Assembly: GCA_964636125.1 (NCBI GenBank)
Contig: CAZWPX010000022.1
Coordinates: 13,311-77,310 of the forward strand
DNA length: 64,000 nt
Direction of reading: 5' to 3'
DNA from: CAJINA01 sp964636125
GTDB lineage: Bacteria; Desulfobacterota; Desulfobacteria; Desulfobacterales; CAJINA01
The position numbers and the translations under genes were made by a program. The notes below the pieces were generated by a model that saw nothing but the letters and a program-made list of their open reading frames with translations, searched no databases and was not told the DNA's origin. Below, piece after piece: positions 1 through 7,647 of this stretch (positions within the stretch are counted from its first letter, which is position 1; the number at the start of each line of letters is the position of its first letter).

Positions 1-217
1 TCAGGACTATCAAATCTTACCTGATTTCCTTAGCATATCACCCGACGAAAAAGCTACTTTTTCATCTTCCGCCACTCCTTAGGCGAAACATACTGATCCA
101 TAAGCGCCTACATCCCCGTTATTCGCAGTTTGGCTTGCGGTTCGGCCTCTTTATAGGTTGTGAGTTTCTTACCGCATTTGAAGGGCGAGTGGGTAAAGCC
201 AATTGTGGCTCAAGGTT
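1..217. other. Left-edge stretch with a weak coding remnant
   Basis: No intact gene is seen. On the minus strand a stretch of about 50 codons (roughly 209 to 54) reads through a single in-frame TAG at 108-110 and ends with the peptide MDQYVSPKEWRKMKK before another TAG. It contains FKCGKKLTTYKEAE, which looks like real protein, but I do not recognise the family. It lies just downstream of the cysteine-rich gene ending at 218 and may be a decayed neighbour. Confidence is low. Confidence 0.2.
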
Positions 218-604
218 TTAGGGAGATTCTACCTTTGCCTCCCTTTTCGGCCATTTTTTGATGATATCTATTATGTTTCGAACAAAGGCACACTCACAAC
301 GAGCAGAACATTTATCTAATTGATCCTGATACAAACAATATTCCGGGCAATGATCGCTTCCGGTGACGCGGTCTTTGAAAATTGTGCCTTCATACAACCC
401 GTTAAAATATCGCACGGATAAAGAAAGAGCTGCACCACAAGAGTGATTGAAAATGAAGGTTCCGGCTAAAAGGTCATCAAAGTTTACTTGATAGCCAATT
501 ATTTCTATGGCCGGATCCTCTAATAAATCATCTCGAGCAAACCATTTATTACCACATGGTAAACATTCTTTAAAAACTGGCATTACGTACTTACCTGAAT
601 CCAT
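218..604 (-). CDS. Cysteine-rich conserved hypothetical protein (128 aa)
   Basis: A small, probably cytoplasmic protein with no signal peptide or membrane segment. It has ten cysteines, including CLPC near the N-terminus and a C-terminal cluster CPEYC...CSARCEC that looks able to bind a metal or Fe-S cluster. The pattern IIGYQVNF, FNHSCG, LYEG, CPEYC, CECAFVR resembles uncharacterised proteins I recall from sulfate reducers; I know of no assigned function. The start codon overlaps the end of the preceding ferredoxin-like fragment (stop at 591-593), so the two were probably co-transcribed and may act together in redox chemistry (inference). The codons are AT-rich like the rest of the first 7 kb. 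Confidence 0.6.
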   Translation of the reverse strand: MDSGKYVMPVFKECLPCGNKWFARDDLLEDPAIEIIGYQVNFDDLLAGTFIFNHSCGAALSLSVRYFNGLYEGTIFKDRVTGSDHCPEYCLYQDQLDKCSARCECAFVRNIIDIIKKWPKREAKVESP

Positions 605-779
605 CTTTTTTGGCTCCGTCCTTTAAAAATTTTTTCCTTTGAAACTTCATAATATTACCAAAAAACCACAGTTTCGCATCATAGAATCTGCCTTCCATTT
701 CTNNNNNNNNNNCAGGTATTGGTAAACCTTGAGGACATACCTCTATACAATCGCTACATTCTTCGCATTGTAAAGCATC
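591..779 (-). pseudogene. 4Fe-4S ferredoxin-type protein fragment interrupted by the scaffold gap
   Basis: Downstream of a TAA at 780-782 the minus strand reads DALQCEECSDCIEVCPQG, a classical CxxCxxCxxxCP 4Fe-4S cluster motif. The gap at 703-712 follows, and the same strand then stays open as EGRFYDAKLWFFGNIMKFQ and on to a stop at 591-593, overlapping the start of the next gene. No usable start is in frame; an ATG at about 790 (M-E-V-K) would join the motif if one base were added near 781, so either a sequencing error next to the gap or a true frameshift breaks the gene. With the 128-aa cysteine-rich protein this would form a two-gene redox unit. The cluster motif is clear; whether the gene is intact is not. 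Confidence 0.5.
703..712. other. Scaffold gap (10 N)
   Basis: Ten undetermined bases, a standard spacer between scaffolded contigs. The true missing length is unknown, and the reading of the ferredoxin fragment across it is not secure. Confidence 0.99.
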
Positions 780-1248
780 TTAACCTCCATTCGAATTTAT
801 AGTGAGATATTAAATGCCCCAAAACGATGGATAGGGGGCTTTGTTGCGAAATTCAAAATACAGATAAATGATAATTAATGGCTTGGATAAATTAAAGATT
901 CCATATCTTGTGGTCGATGAAAATAATGCGTAACTGAAGACTACGCTAATAAGCCTTCAAACCGAAAACTGTGATTGATGGAGAGTATCTTTTTCGGGTA
1001 ATCCTTGTGATATCCGATGATTTCAGGCCCCAATTTGAAGCCCTCGATCCTTTTGTTAGCTTGCCACATCATTGAATTATCAGTTTAATCCAAATTGATG
1101 TGATATTTAAATTATCATAACAATTTAGTATGTTATGGCCGGTACATTTTAATAGCAGCTATCTGTCGCGGACGAGCTCCAATAATCTATTTCGGCTACC
1201 CCAACATGTTGCGGTCCCCTCGAAAACTGAAAAACACTGAATCCAGCT
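713..1248. other. Intergenic AT-rich stretch without a convincing gene
   Basis: Apart from the ferredoxin fragment at its left end, nothing can be named. A minus-strand run of 43 codons (1072 to 941) contains GPEIIGYHKDYPKK, faintly like the EIIGYQVNF part of the 128-aa protein, but it is short and has no clear ribosome site. The stretch probably holds the upstream region of the minus-strand ferredoxin/cysteine-rich pair and the end of the kinase gene. Confidence 0.4.
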
Positions 1249-4200
1249 TTATTGTTCGCCCCCTAATAGTTTCTTCAATTTTTCTGATAAATCTGCCATT
1301 GTAAACGGCTTCTGTATAAAATCTTCAGCTCCTGCATCCAGGATTTTCTGTACCGGACCATCTATGGAATACCCACTGAAAACGAGCACTTTCAGTTCAG
1401 GACGAGCCTTCATTAGCAGCGGATAGATGGTCTCGCCGCTCATACCAGGCATAAGAACGTCGAGCATGGCAAGATCGATGTCACCGTTAAAGGTTTTGAC
1501 AACATCAAGAGCTTCTTGTCCGGTTCTGGCCTCTAAAACGCTGTAACCCATTCGTTCCAATATTGGCTTGGTGACAGCCATGATTGCCTCTTCATCGTCA
1601 ATCACCAGTATGGTGCCGGTACCCTTAACCCATTCATCCCGTCTTGGACTTTTCTTCACATCTTCTTTGACAGGAGTTTCAACAGCAGGCAGATAGATTT
1701 TAACTATAGTGCCCTTATCCAATTTTGAATCGACCGATATCCAGCCATCATGGTTTTTGACTATACCGTACGCTGCAGCCATCCCAAGGCCACGACCCGC
1801 AAACTTGGTAGTGAAAAATGGTTCAAATATCCGGCTTTTTGTTTCCTCATCCATGCCCATGCCATCATCTTCTATCGTTAGGATGGCATAGTTACCGGGC
1901 CTTAAGCCGGGGAAATCTTCGGCCGCCTTATCCGTTATCGTCTCATTTCTACAGGTGACCCGAATACGCCCCTTACCCGCCATGGTCTCAGACGCATTGG
2001 TCAAGACAGCGGACAGCACCATCTGCATCTGAACCAGATCGGCTTTTACATTAAGGATATCACGAGACAGCTTTGTATCCACATGGATGGCGGCATCAAT
2101 GGTATGTTTGACCATAGGTAATGTTTCTTTGACGAAATCACTCAATGATACCGTTGTAGGCAGATATTTGCCACCCCTGGCATAGGCCAGCAGTTGTGCG
2201 GTCAGTTGCGTCATTCGCTGAGCGGAGGCCGTCATTCGTTTGGCATATTTGGTTACCTTCTCATGTCCCGGAAAATTCATCTCAAGCAACTCAATATTGA
2301 GTGTGTTCACATATAAGGCATTATTGAACTGGTGGGCAATACCGCCCGCGAGGGTACCGATCGCTTCCATTTTGCGGACATGACGCAGTTCTTCTTCCAA
2401 TCGTTTTCGCTTGGTTATGTCATGAACAACAACCCTTGCTCCTTCTAATTTTCCGTCTTTATATACAAAGTCAGTATTTAAAATGAGACTTAATTTTTGA
2501 CCATTTTTTGCAATAATGTCGTATTCAACACTACTTGGCATCTTTTCACCAGCTAAAATCTTTTCGAGTCTTTTGCTAAATCGTTTTTTACTATTTTCGG
2601 TTAAAAGATCGAAAGGGCTCATGGCAAGCAATTCTTCTTTTGTGTAACCAGAGTAAGCACACATCACCTCATTTACAGTGATGAACTTACCTTTTATGAA
2701 ATCTACCTCGTAAATCCCTGCTGGAGCATTATTGAAAAGCTGCCGATATTTTCCCTCACTCTGACGAAGTGCTATCTCCACCCGCTTACGGTGCGTAATG
2801 TCACGCAAAATTGATCTGCTCTGTAGGATGCCGCCTTTTTTATCACGAACTGCCGAAACATTTAAAGACACATCAATAGTGCTTCCATCTTTTCGTTGAA
2901 GCTGCAATTCCGCCTCTTTTACTACTCCAGTCTTCACAAACACTGGAAATACATTCGATTTTGCATGTTCAGCACTGTCAGAGGTGTATAGGTCAAAAAC
3001 TGGTCGTCCTATAATTTCTTCTTTTGTATAGCCTAACGATTTAGCTAAGGTCTGGTTGTATTGGGTAATAGTCCCTGTTTTCGCATCGACTGAAACAAAC
3101 ATATCGGGAGCATTATCATAAAGATCTTGATATTTCTTCTCACTCTCCCGTAGCGCCTCTTGAGCCTTTTTGCGTTCAGTGATATTTCGTGAGGCGCCAT
3201 ATACGCCAACCATTTTACCCTTTTGATTTCTTTGTATCTTTACAAGGTTTTCCATCCAAACAATGGAACCGTCACGGTGGTAATATTCCACCTCAATGGT
3301 TTTGGACCGGTCCGGGTCAGAACTTTGTTCTTCTTCGCGTTGAAGCTCTTCCAGAAACAATGCTATAATCCGCTCCACAGAATCAGCAGTGACCATTTCT
3401 TCCAATTTTTGCCGTTTTCGTTCTTCGGGAGTGAATCCAAGTACTTTTTTGATTGAAGGGCTCACGTAGGTGGCATTAAGATCCATATCAAGCGTCCAGA
3501 CAATATCAGCCATATTCTCGGCCAGAAATTTGAACCTTTCTTCGCTCTTGCGTAATTTTTCCTCTGACAATTTCAGTTCGGTGATGTCGGTAACGATATG
3601 GACCGCGCCGGCATACATTCCACTTTTGTTCAGAATAGGATCAACTGTGACCTTGAGCCAGTTCTCACCAACTTGCCATTCCATAGTCTCGCGGCACAAG
3701 CTGTGCCTTGCCCGCTGATTGGGACAATCGGGGATTGGCTGCTCTGTACCGTGGGCGATCTCCCACCATTGCTTTCCAATCATCTCCTTATCTATGTGAT
3801 GGAATAGGTCCTCCGCTTTTTTGTTGGCGCGTTGTATGCGCGCGTCCTTGTCAAGAACCCAAATCGCATCATTGGTGGTGTCGAAGGTAGTTTGCCATTC
3901 CCGCGCCATTCGGCCAAGCTCTTCTTCCGCTCGCTTGCGCTCGGTAATGTCACGCACCGCTCCCAAGATCTCCACCGGATTTCCCTGCTCATCTAATATA
4001 AAATTTGCGTTTATCTCAACAGGTAACGTATGACCATCTTTGTGAACCGCTTCAAGTTCCAGGATTTCTTGTTCCTGCCGGCCGCTTGCAAGGGATTCTA
4101 TCAATGACGCCTGCTGTTTTGCATATGATTCCGCGGTTACTATGTCTTGAGCCTTGAGGGAAAGGCCCTCCTCGGCAGTATAGCCAAACAATCTTTCTGT

Positions 4201-5241
4201 GGACGGGCTTGTATACGTAAATTGTTCGTTTTCTATATTCATTTTATAGATAACATCAGCGGAGTGTTCGGCAAGAAGCCTGTATTTTTCTTCACTATCT
4301 CGCAGCGCCTCCTCAGTCCGCGTGCGCTCTTCTATTTCGGCTTCAAGTTGTTTATTGGATACAACCAGCTCGGCAGTCCGTTCTTCTACACGTTTTTCCA
4401 ATTCATCGTGCGCCTTCTGCAGTTTTTTTTCTGTCTGTTTCCGAAAAGTTATATCCCTTGCAATTCCCAATACCAAAGACTTCCCTTTGATCTTAACAGG
4501 ATACGTTCGTATTTCTGTTTCAATCCGGCTTCCATCCTTTCTAATTAATGTGAAATCATCTGGTCCGGAAGGTTGGCCAAGGGCATGCTTTGCCAAATTT
4601 TTGGCCGCCTTTGGTATTTGCTTCAGGGGTAGGAGCTTTAGTTTTAAAAAATTTTTCCGGATTAGCTCTTCTCTTCTGTAGCCAATCATTTTTTCTGCCG
4701 CTATGTTACCATCTATGAAGTTTCCTTTTAAATCGTTCAAATAGTATGCATCCGGTGCGTATTCAAACAACATCCTAAATCGTTCTTCGGAATCTTTAAG
4801 TTTTTCTTCAAACTTTTTGGCTTCTGTGATTTCCTCATAAATGACAAACTGATCACTATTTTCTAAAGTAACCGGTCTAAATTTTATGATTTTTTCCGAT
4901 CCATCTTTGCATACGACTTTAAATATTTGGAGGCGCGAATGGCCAACCCTTGAATTTTGAAGATCGACCATCCATGTTGAAAAGACCGTCTGCCGGTATT
5001 CTGGATCAGGAAATGCCTTCTCAAACCAAATTTCTCCGGTTGGAATATCATCTAACGTATATCCAAAGATATTGTTGAAATGATTGTTTATATATTTATA
5101 GCGACCATCTCTTCCTATTAGAGAAATCCCTAAAGGAGACTCATCTGCAAGTATGCGAAAAAATACCTTTTCAACTTCTCCGCCTGGTGCTTTGGAATCA
5201 AATTTTTCACCGATTGGTTTTTTTTTCACTTCAAACCTCAT
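1249..5241 (-). CDS. Multi-PAS hybrid sensor histidine kinase with C-terminal receiver (1330 aa)
   Basis: A soluble sensor kinase: no transmembrane segment is visible. Seven PAS/PAC units follow one another (starting near residues 28, 152, 320, 445, 570, 695 and 815), each ending in a DITxRK-type linker to the next. A coiled coil (about 270-310) separates PAS2 from PAS3. The H-box is GTLAGGIAHQFNN; the phospho-accepting His is present, but the usual Asp of the HDFNN motif is Gln. An HATPase domain follows (DDGMGMD, FEPFFTTK, GRGLGMAA), then a receiver (VIDDEEA, LDVLMPGMSG, KPF) with its phospho-acceptor Asp. There is no Hpt domain, so a separate phosphotransfer protein or autoregulation by the receiver is expected. 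The signal is unknown; PAS stacks often sense redox state or small ligands. The start has no strong ribosome site, so the N-terminus is tentative. Confidence 0.9.
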   Translation of the reverse strand: MRFEVKKKPIGEKFDSKAPGGEVEKVFFRILADESPLGISLIGRDGRYKYINNHFNNIFGYTLDDIPTGEIWFEKAFPDPEYRQTVFSTWMVDLQNSRVGHSRLQIFKVVCKDGSEKIIKFRPVTLENSDQFVIYEEITEAKKFEEKLKDSEERFRMLFEYAPDAYYLNDLKGNFIDGNIAAEKMIGYRREELIRKNFLKLKLLPLKQIPKAAKNLAKHALGQPSGPDDFTLIRKDGSRIETEIRTYPVKIKGKSLVLGIARDITFRKQTEKKLQKAHDELEKRVEERTAELVVSNKQLEAEIEERTRTEEALRDSEEKYRLLAEHSADVIYKMNIENEQFTYTSPSTERLFGYTAEEGLSLKAQDIVTAESYAKQQASLIESLASGRQEQEILELEAVHKDGHTLPVEINANFILDEQGNPVEILGAVRDITERKRAEEELGRMAREWQTTFDTTNDAIWVLDKDARIQRANKKAEDLFHHIDKEMIGKQWWEIAHGTEQPIPDCPNQRARHSLCRETMEWQVGENWLKVTVDPILNKSGMYAGAVHIVTDITELKLSEEKLRKSEERFKFLAENMADIVWTLDMDLNATYVSPSIKKVLGFTPEERKRQKLEEMVTADSVERIIALFLEELQREEEQSSDPDRSKTIEVEYYHRDGSIVWMENLVKIQRNQKGKMVGVYGASRNITERKKAQEALRESEKKYQDLYDNAPDMFVSVDAKTGTITQYNQTLAKSLGYTKEEIIGRPVFDLYTSDSAEHAKSNVFPVFVKTGVVKEAELQLQRKDGSTIDVSLNVSAVRDKKGGILQSRSILRDITHRKRVEIALRQSEGKYRQLFNNAPAGIYEVDFIKGKFITVNEVMCAYSGYTKEELLAMSPFDLLTENSKKRFSKRLEKILAGEKMPSSVEYDIIAKNGQKLSLILNTDFVYKDGKLEGARVVVHDITKRKRLEEELRHVRKMEAIGTLAGGIAHQFNNALYVNTLNIELLEMNFPGHEKVTKYAKRMTASAQRMTQLTAQLLAYARGGKYLPTTVSLSDFVKETLPMVKHTIDAAIHVDTKLSRDILNVKADLVQMQMVLSAVLTNASETMAGKGRIRVTCRNETITDKAAEDFPGLRPGNYAILTIEDDGMGMDEETKSRIFEPFFTTKFAGRGLGMAAAYGIVKNHDGWISVDSKLDKGTIVKIYLPAVETPVKEDVKKSPRRDEWVKGTGTILVIDDEEAIMAVTKPILERMGYSVLEARTGQEALDVVKTFNGDIDLAMLDVLMPGMSGETIYPLLMKARPELKVLVFSGYSIDGPVQKILDAGAEDFIQKPFTMADLSEKLKKLLGGEQ

Positions 5242-5319
5242 TATAACTATATTAACTGGTTGTTATTGAATCCTTCAACGCCTGTTGAACCCCAAAAAGC
5301 GTTAAACCCGCTAAGGTAG

Positions 5320-6174
5320 AGTCATATGTGGTCGAAATCTATAGCAGGTTGAGTTGGATGTTCTCACTATATCAGAAATGGTCTCAAACACAAGATATGG
5401 GGGTATGTTAGATCGGGATAAAGGTTGGAAAAGCTTGCCATGGGTCCAAGATATCATCGCATTGGATTTGTTGAACGGCAATATGCGGCCTATTCCTGCT
5501 GGTTCAATCCCAGACATGGGGGCCCATGAAAATAGCTTAAGCCAACCGGATACCCCTCCACTTAATTTATTCGGATTAAGCATTGGAAATAACTGGATCT
5601 ACAACGGAACTATACAAGGGACCCTTTACAACCTAGAGAGAAATATAACGCACGTTGATGAAACCACTTTTCCCGTTGCAACATTCATTTCCGAAATTTA
5701 AGAAAATGCCATCATAACTGGAAAGGAACATTATGAAGTAACAAGCGACCATGTAAAACTATGGGGTTTGATACTTTTGAAGCTTATGAGATAAAATATA
5801 TCCAACGCGTGTGGGGTAATGGTGTCGATATAACAGATGATTTCACCTGGTGGATTTCTCCATATATTGGTGTAATTAAGGATGACAGCGCTACCCATCA
5901 ACTATAGCTGTCCTCAATGAGAATTGGCTGTGGTACTTTGTCTGAAGTATCTGATTACGACGATGACGACCTGAAAGACTATTTAGAAATCTTGTATCAC
6001 GCAAGCGATTGGCAAAGTGACGATTATGACCAAGATGGGTGTAAAGATGGGGTTGAATACTATGGAGGGCGAGATCCTCTCGTTATTGATCCGGAAGGCG
6101 ATTTAAATAGAGATTGTAAATTTGGCATTGAAGAAGTAATTTTCGTTCTTCAAAAGCTTTCTGAATTAAGATAA
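5320..6174 (+). pseudogene. Decayed secreted beta-helix/dockerin-type protein
   Basis: Coding similarity runs through several frames. Frame 2 from about 5354 reads ...AGSIPDMGAHEN..., the typical end of a right-handed beta-helix domain, then GNNWIYNGTIQG up to an in-frame TAA (5699-5701). The same frame continues with ENAIITGKEHYEV for about 30 codons, shifts to a second frame (FEAYEIKYIQRVWGNG, DDFTWWISP) that stops at 5905, and then to a third (5917-6174) with calcium-loop-like DYDDDDLKDY and a final half dockerin, GDLNRDCKFGIEEVIFVLQ, ending LSELR. One stop and at least two frameshifts make this a pseudogene, and its 5' end is missing. Its ending matches the dockerin-like tails of the giant protein and of the broken gene at 17.5-18.3 kb. 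Confidence 0.7.
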
Positions 6175-6339
6175 ACAAAACACTATCATGGGGATTGTGA
6201 CATTTAGGATCGCGAGCTTAATAACTTGAACGATATTACTTGTCTTTTGTTACATCTTCTTCGTTGCGTTAAAGACCACATTACAGATATCTCGACTATC
6301 GTCAGGCAGTCCAAATTACCGCTGATATATTTCTAATTG
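6175..6339. other. Short intergenic stretch
   Basis: No gene or clear regulatory structure was seen between the decayed dockerin gene and the convergent repeat-protein gene. A shared transcription stop may lie here, but I see no convincing hairpin with a T tract. Confidence 0.3.
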
Positions 6340-7098
6340 TCAGCTTTTATGATTATCTAAATCATCAAGCGATAATTCCTCATCGAAGCCACGTGTCTGC
6401 TTTGAAAATTCCTTATCAATTGATCCCGATGTTAAACTATAGGCTGCTCCCTGGATAGGATCTTTGAGGACATCTCCAGTAAATTCGGATGGTGTACCTA
6501 AAAGATCAAATGATAACTCCTGATCCAATCCGGCTGAATCCTCCAGGAATAGGCCGCCACGGGCCTCCAGAAGATCAAGTGATAACTCCTCGTCAAATTC
6601 AGGTTCTTTCGCAACCGGCATGCTGCCAGCGTGATCGAGAAGGTCAATGGATAGTTCTTCATCCAGTTTAGACTCTGCAAGCCGATGAACACCGCCAGGG
6701 CCGCCCGGAAGATCTGAAGACGTCGCCGCACCTGTCCCTGGTGCTTCATCCCGAAAAAGCCTATCCGGGGCCTCTAAAAGGTCAAAGCGTAATTCTTCAT
6801 CCTTTACAGGTTCTCGTTCACGCGCAATTTTGCTGTTTGCAGCTATATGATCGAAGGCCAGTTTCTCAGCAGAATCGAATAAGGCCAGCATTTCCTGAAG
6901 CCTTTTTGATTTACCTATGGGGTGACAATTGTTCTGATTAAAAGGAATTATTTCTTCTTTGTCGGCACCGACCCCTGTTTGTTTATCATTTAAAAAAACA
7001 GAAGCCGGCCGGGCCACGTGATGCCAGCATTTTCCACCACGCGTTCCTGGAAGTTTGCAGGGTGTCCCCTTAAGGGTAATAGCGCCGCACTTGCCCAT
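6340..7098 (-). CDS. Repeat protein with N-terminal CxxH zinc-like motif and EELSxDLL repeats (252 aa)
   Basis: Function unknown. The N-terminus MGKCGAITLKGTPCKLPG followed by GGKCWHH has the CxAxT-G-PC...C-x2-H pattern of a short, probably zinc-binding motif common in phage and mobile-element proteins. A lysine/arginine-rich middle follows, then five copies of an acidic amphipathic motif: KDEELRFDLL (about residue 97), LDEELSIDLL (144), FDEELSLDLL (167), LDQELSFDLL (190) and FDEELSLDDL (237). Copies 2-4 are exactly 23 residues apart. There is no signal peptide. I chose the ATG at 7098 because GGAG lies 6-7 bases upstream; an ATG 14 codons earlier falls inside a terminator-like hairpin. The motifs look like docking peptides for a partner with tandem pockets (inference). 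Expression is probably controlled by the structured leader at 7131-7243. Confidence 0.65.
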   Translation of the reverse strand: MGKCGAITLKGTPCKLPGTRGGKCWHHVARPASVFLNDKQTGVGADKEEIIPFNQNNCHPIGKSKRLQEMLALFDSAEKLAFDHIAANSKIAREREPVKDEELRFDLLEAPDRLFRDEAPGTGAATSSDLPGGPGGVHRLAESKLDEELSIDLLDHAGSMPVAKEPEFDEELSLDLLEARGGLFLEDSAGLDQELSFDLLGTPSEFTGDVLKDPIQGAAYSLTSGSIDKEFSKQTRGFDEELSLDDLDNHKS

Positions 7099-7130
7099 TT
7101 TTGCTCCAGAATAGATTCGTATGAAATCAA

Positions 7131-7243
7131 AAAGCCCCATCTCTCTATACGAGAAACGGGGCTTTATTTATTCAAAATTTGCCTTATAAACCAAGCCATT
7201 CAAACCTCTCAGCCTAAGGTTTCTGTCACAATGGAAGGTAATA
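7131..7243 (-). ncRNA. Candidate structured leader RNA/attenuator, copy A
   Basis: Read on the minus strand, this leader of the repeat-protein gene starts with a conserved hairpin (AAACCT, loop TAGGCTGAG, AGGTTT) enclosed by CCATT/AATGG. About 45 nt further on comes a long terminator-like hairpin at 7165-7131, AAAGCCCC...GGGGCTTT with an inner TCTC/GAGA stem and a GTATA loop, followed by a T run. A second copy lies at 18522-18625. The layout (conserved fold, then intrinsic terminator, then ribosome site and ATG) is that of a riboswitch or attenuator. I cannot match it to a named class. Confidence 0.5.
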
Positions 7244-7385
7244 AGTAATTTATTATCAATTGGCAGGCGTCTTGTCAAACCCTCGAATTTTTAGATAGTT
7301 GGCCAATATGGTAACCTCCACGACTTTGTGGCCGCACACCTGTTTAAACCGCCCCCATCATTTTACGATTTCAGTCCTCGACCTT

Positions 7386-7548
7386 GCTAGTGCCCATCCA
7401 TAATTTCCAATCATGGATGGAAGGTGTTAGCTTTTAGCCATTAGCTTTTAGATAAAACTGTTAAAATACAGTGTATTACCTAATTGCTAACCGCTAATAG
7501 CTAATAGCGCCATCCTGAAATCTTTGATTTATGGATGGGCACTTGCTA
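7386..7548. mobile_element. MITE-like element, copy 1
   Basis: A non-coding element of about 155 bp with perfect 15-bp terminal inverted repeats (AGTGCCCATCCATAA and its complement TTATGGATGGGCACT). It is flanked by the direct repeat CTTGCTA (7383-7389 and 7542-7548), a candidate 7-bp target duplication. The interior contains further imperfect inverted repeats (TTAGCTTTTAG, GCTAATAGC). A second copy at 56363-56518 differs at only about four positions, and a short copy lies at 18407-18444. It encodes nothing, so a transposase in trans must have moved it. Confidence 0.8.
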
Positions 7549-7647
7549 ATTTCTTGCCCTGATTTTTCACCCTATCAAGATACGACCTTCACATTATGCA
7601 CTTGATGCCCCACGGCAGAAATCGTGCGTTTGAACCGGTTTCCTGAA

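Noticed and set aside
941..1072. 43-codon minus-strand frame upstream of the ferredoxin fragment
   Set aside because: Only a faint likeness to the cysteine-rich protein and no ribosome site; too weak to call a gene.
7180..7243. c-di-GMP-I (GEMM) riboswitch on the plus strand
   Set aside because: CCTAAGG and AATGG occur in the right order, but the invariant GGGACGCAAAGCC core is missing and the paired minus-strand terminator argues for the other strand.
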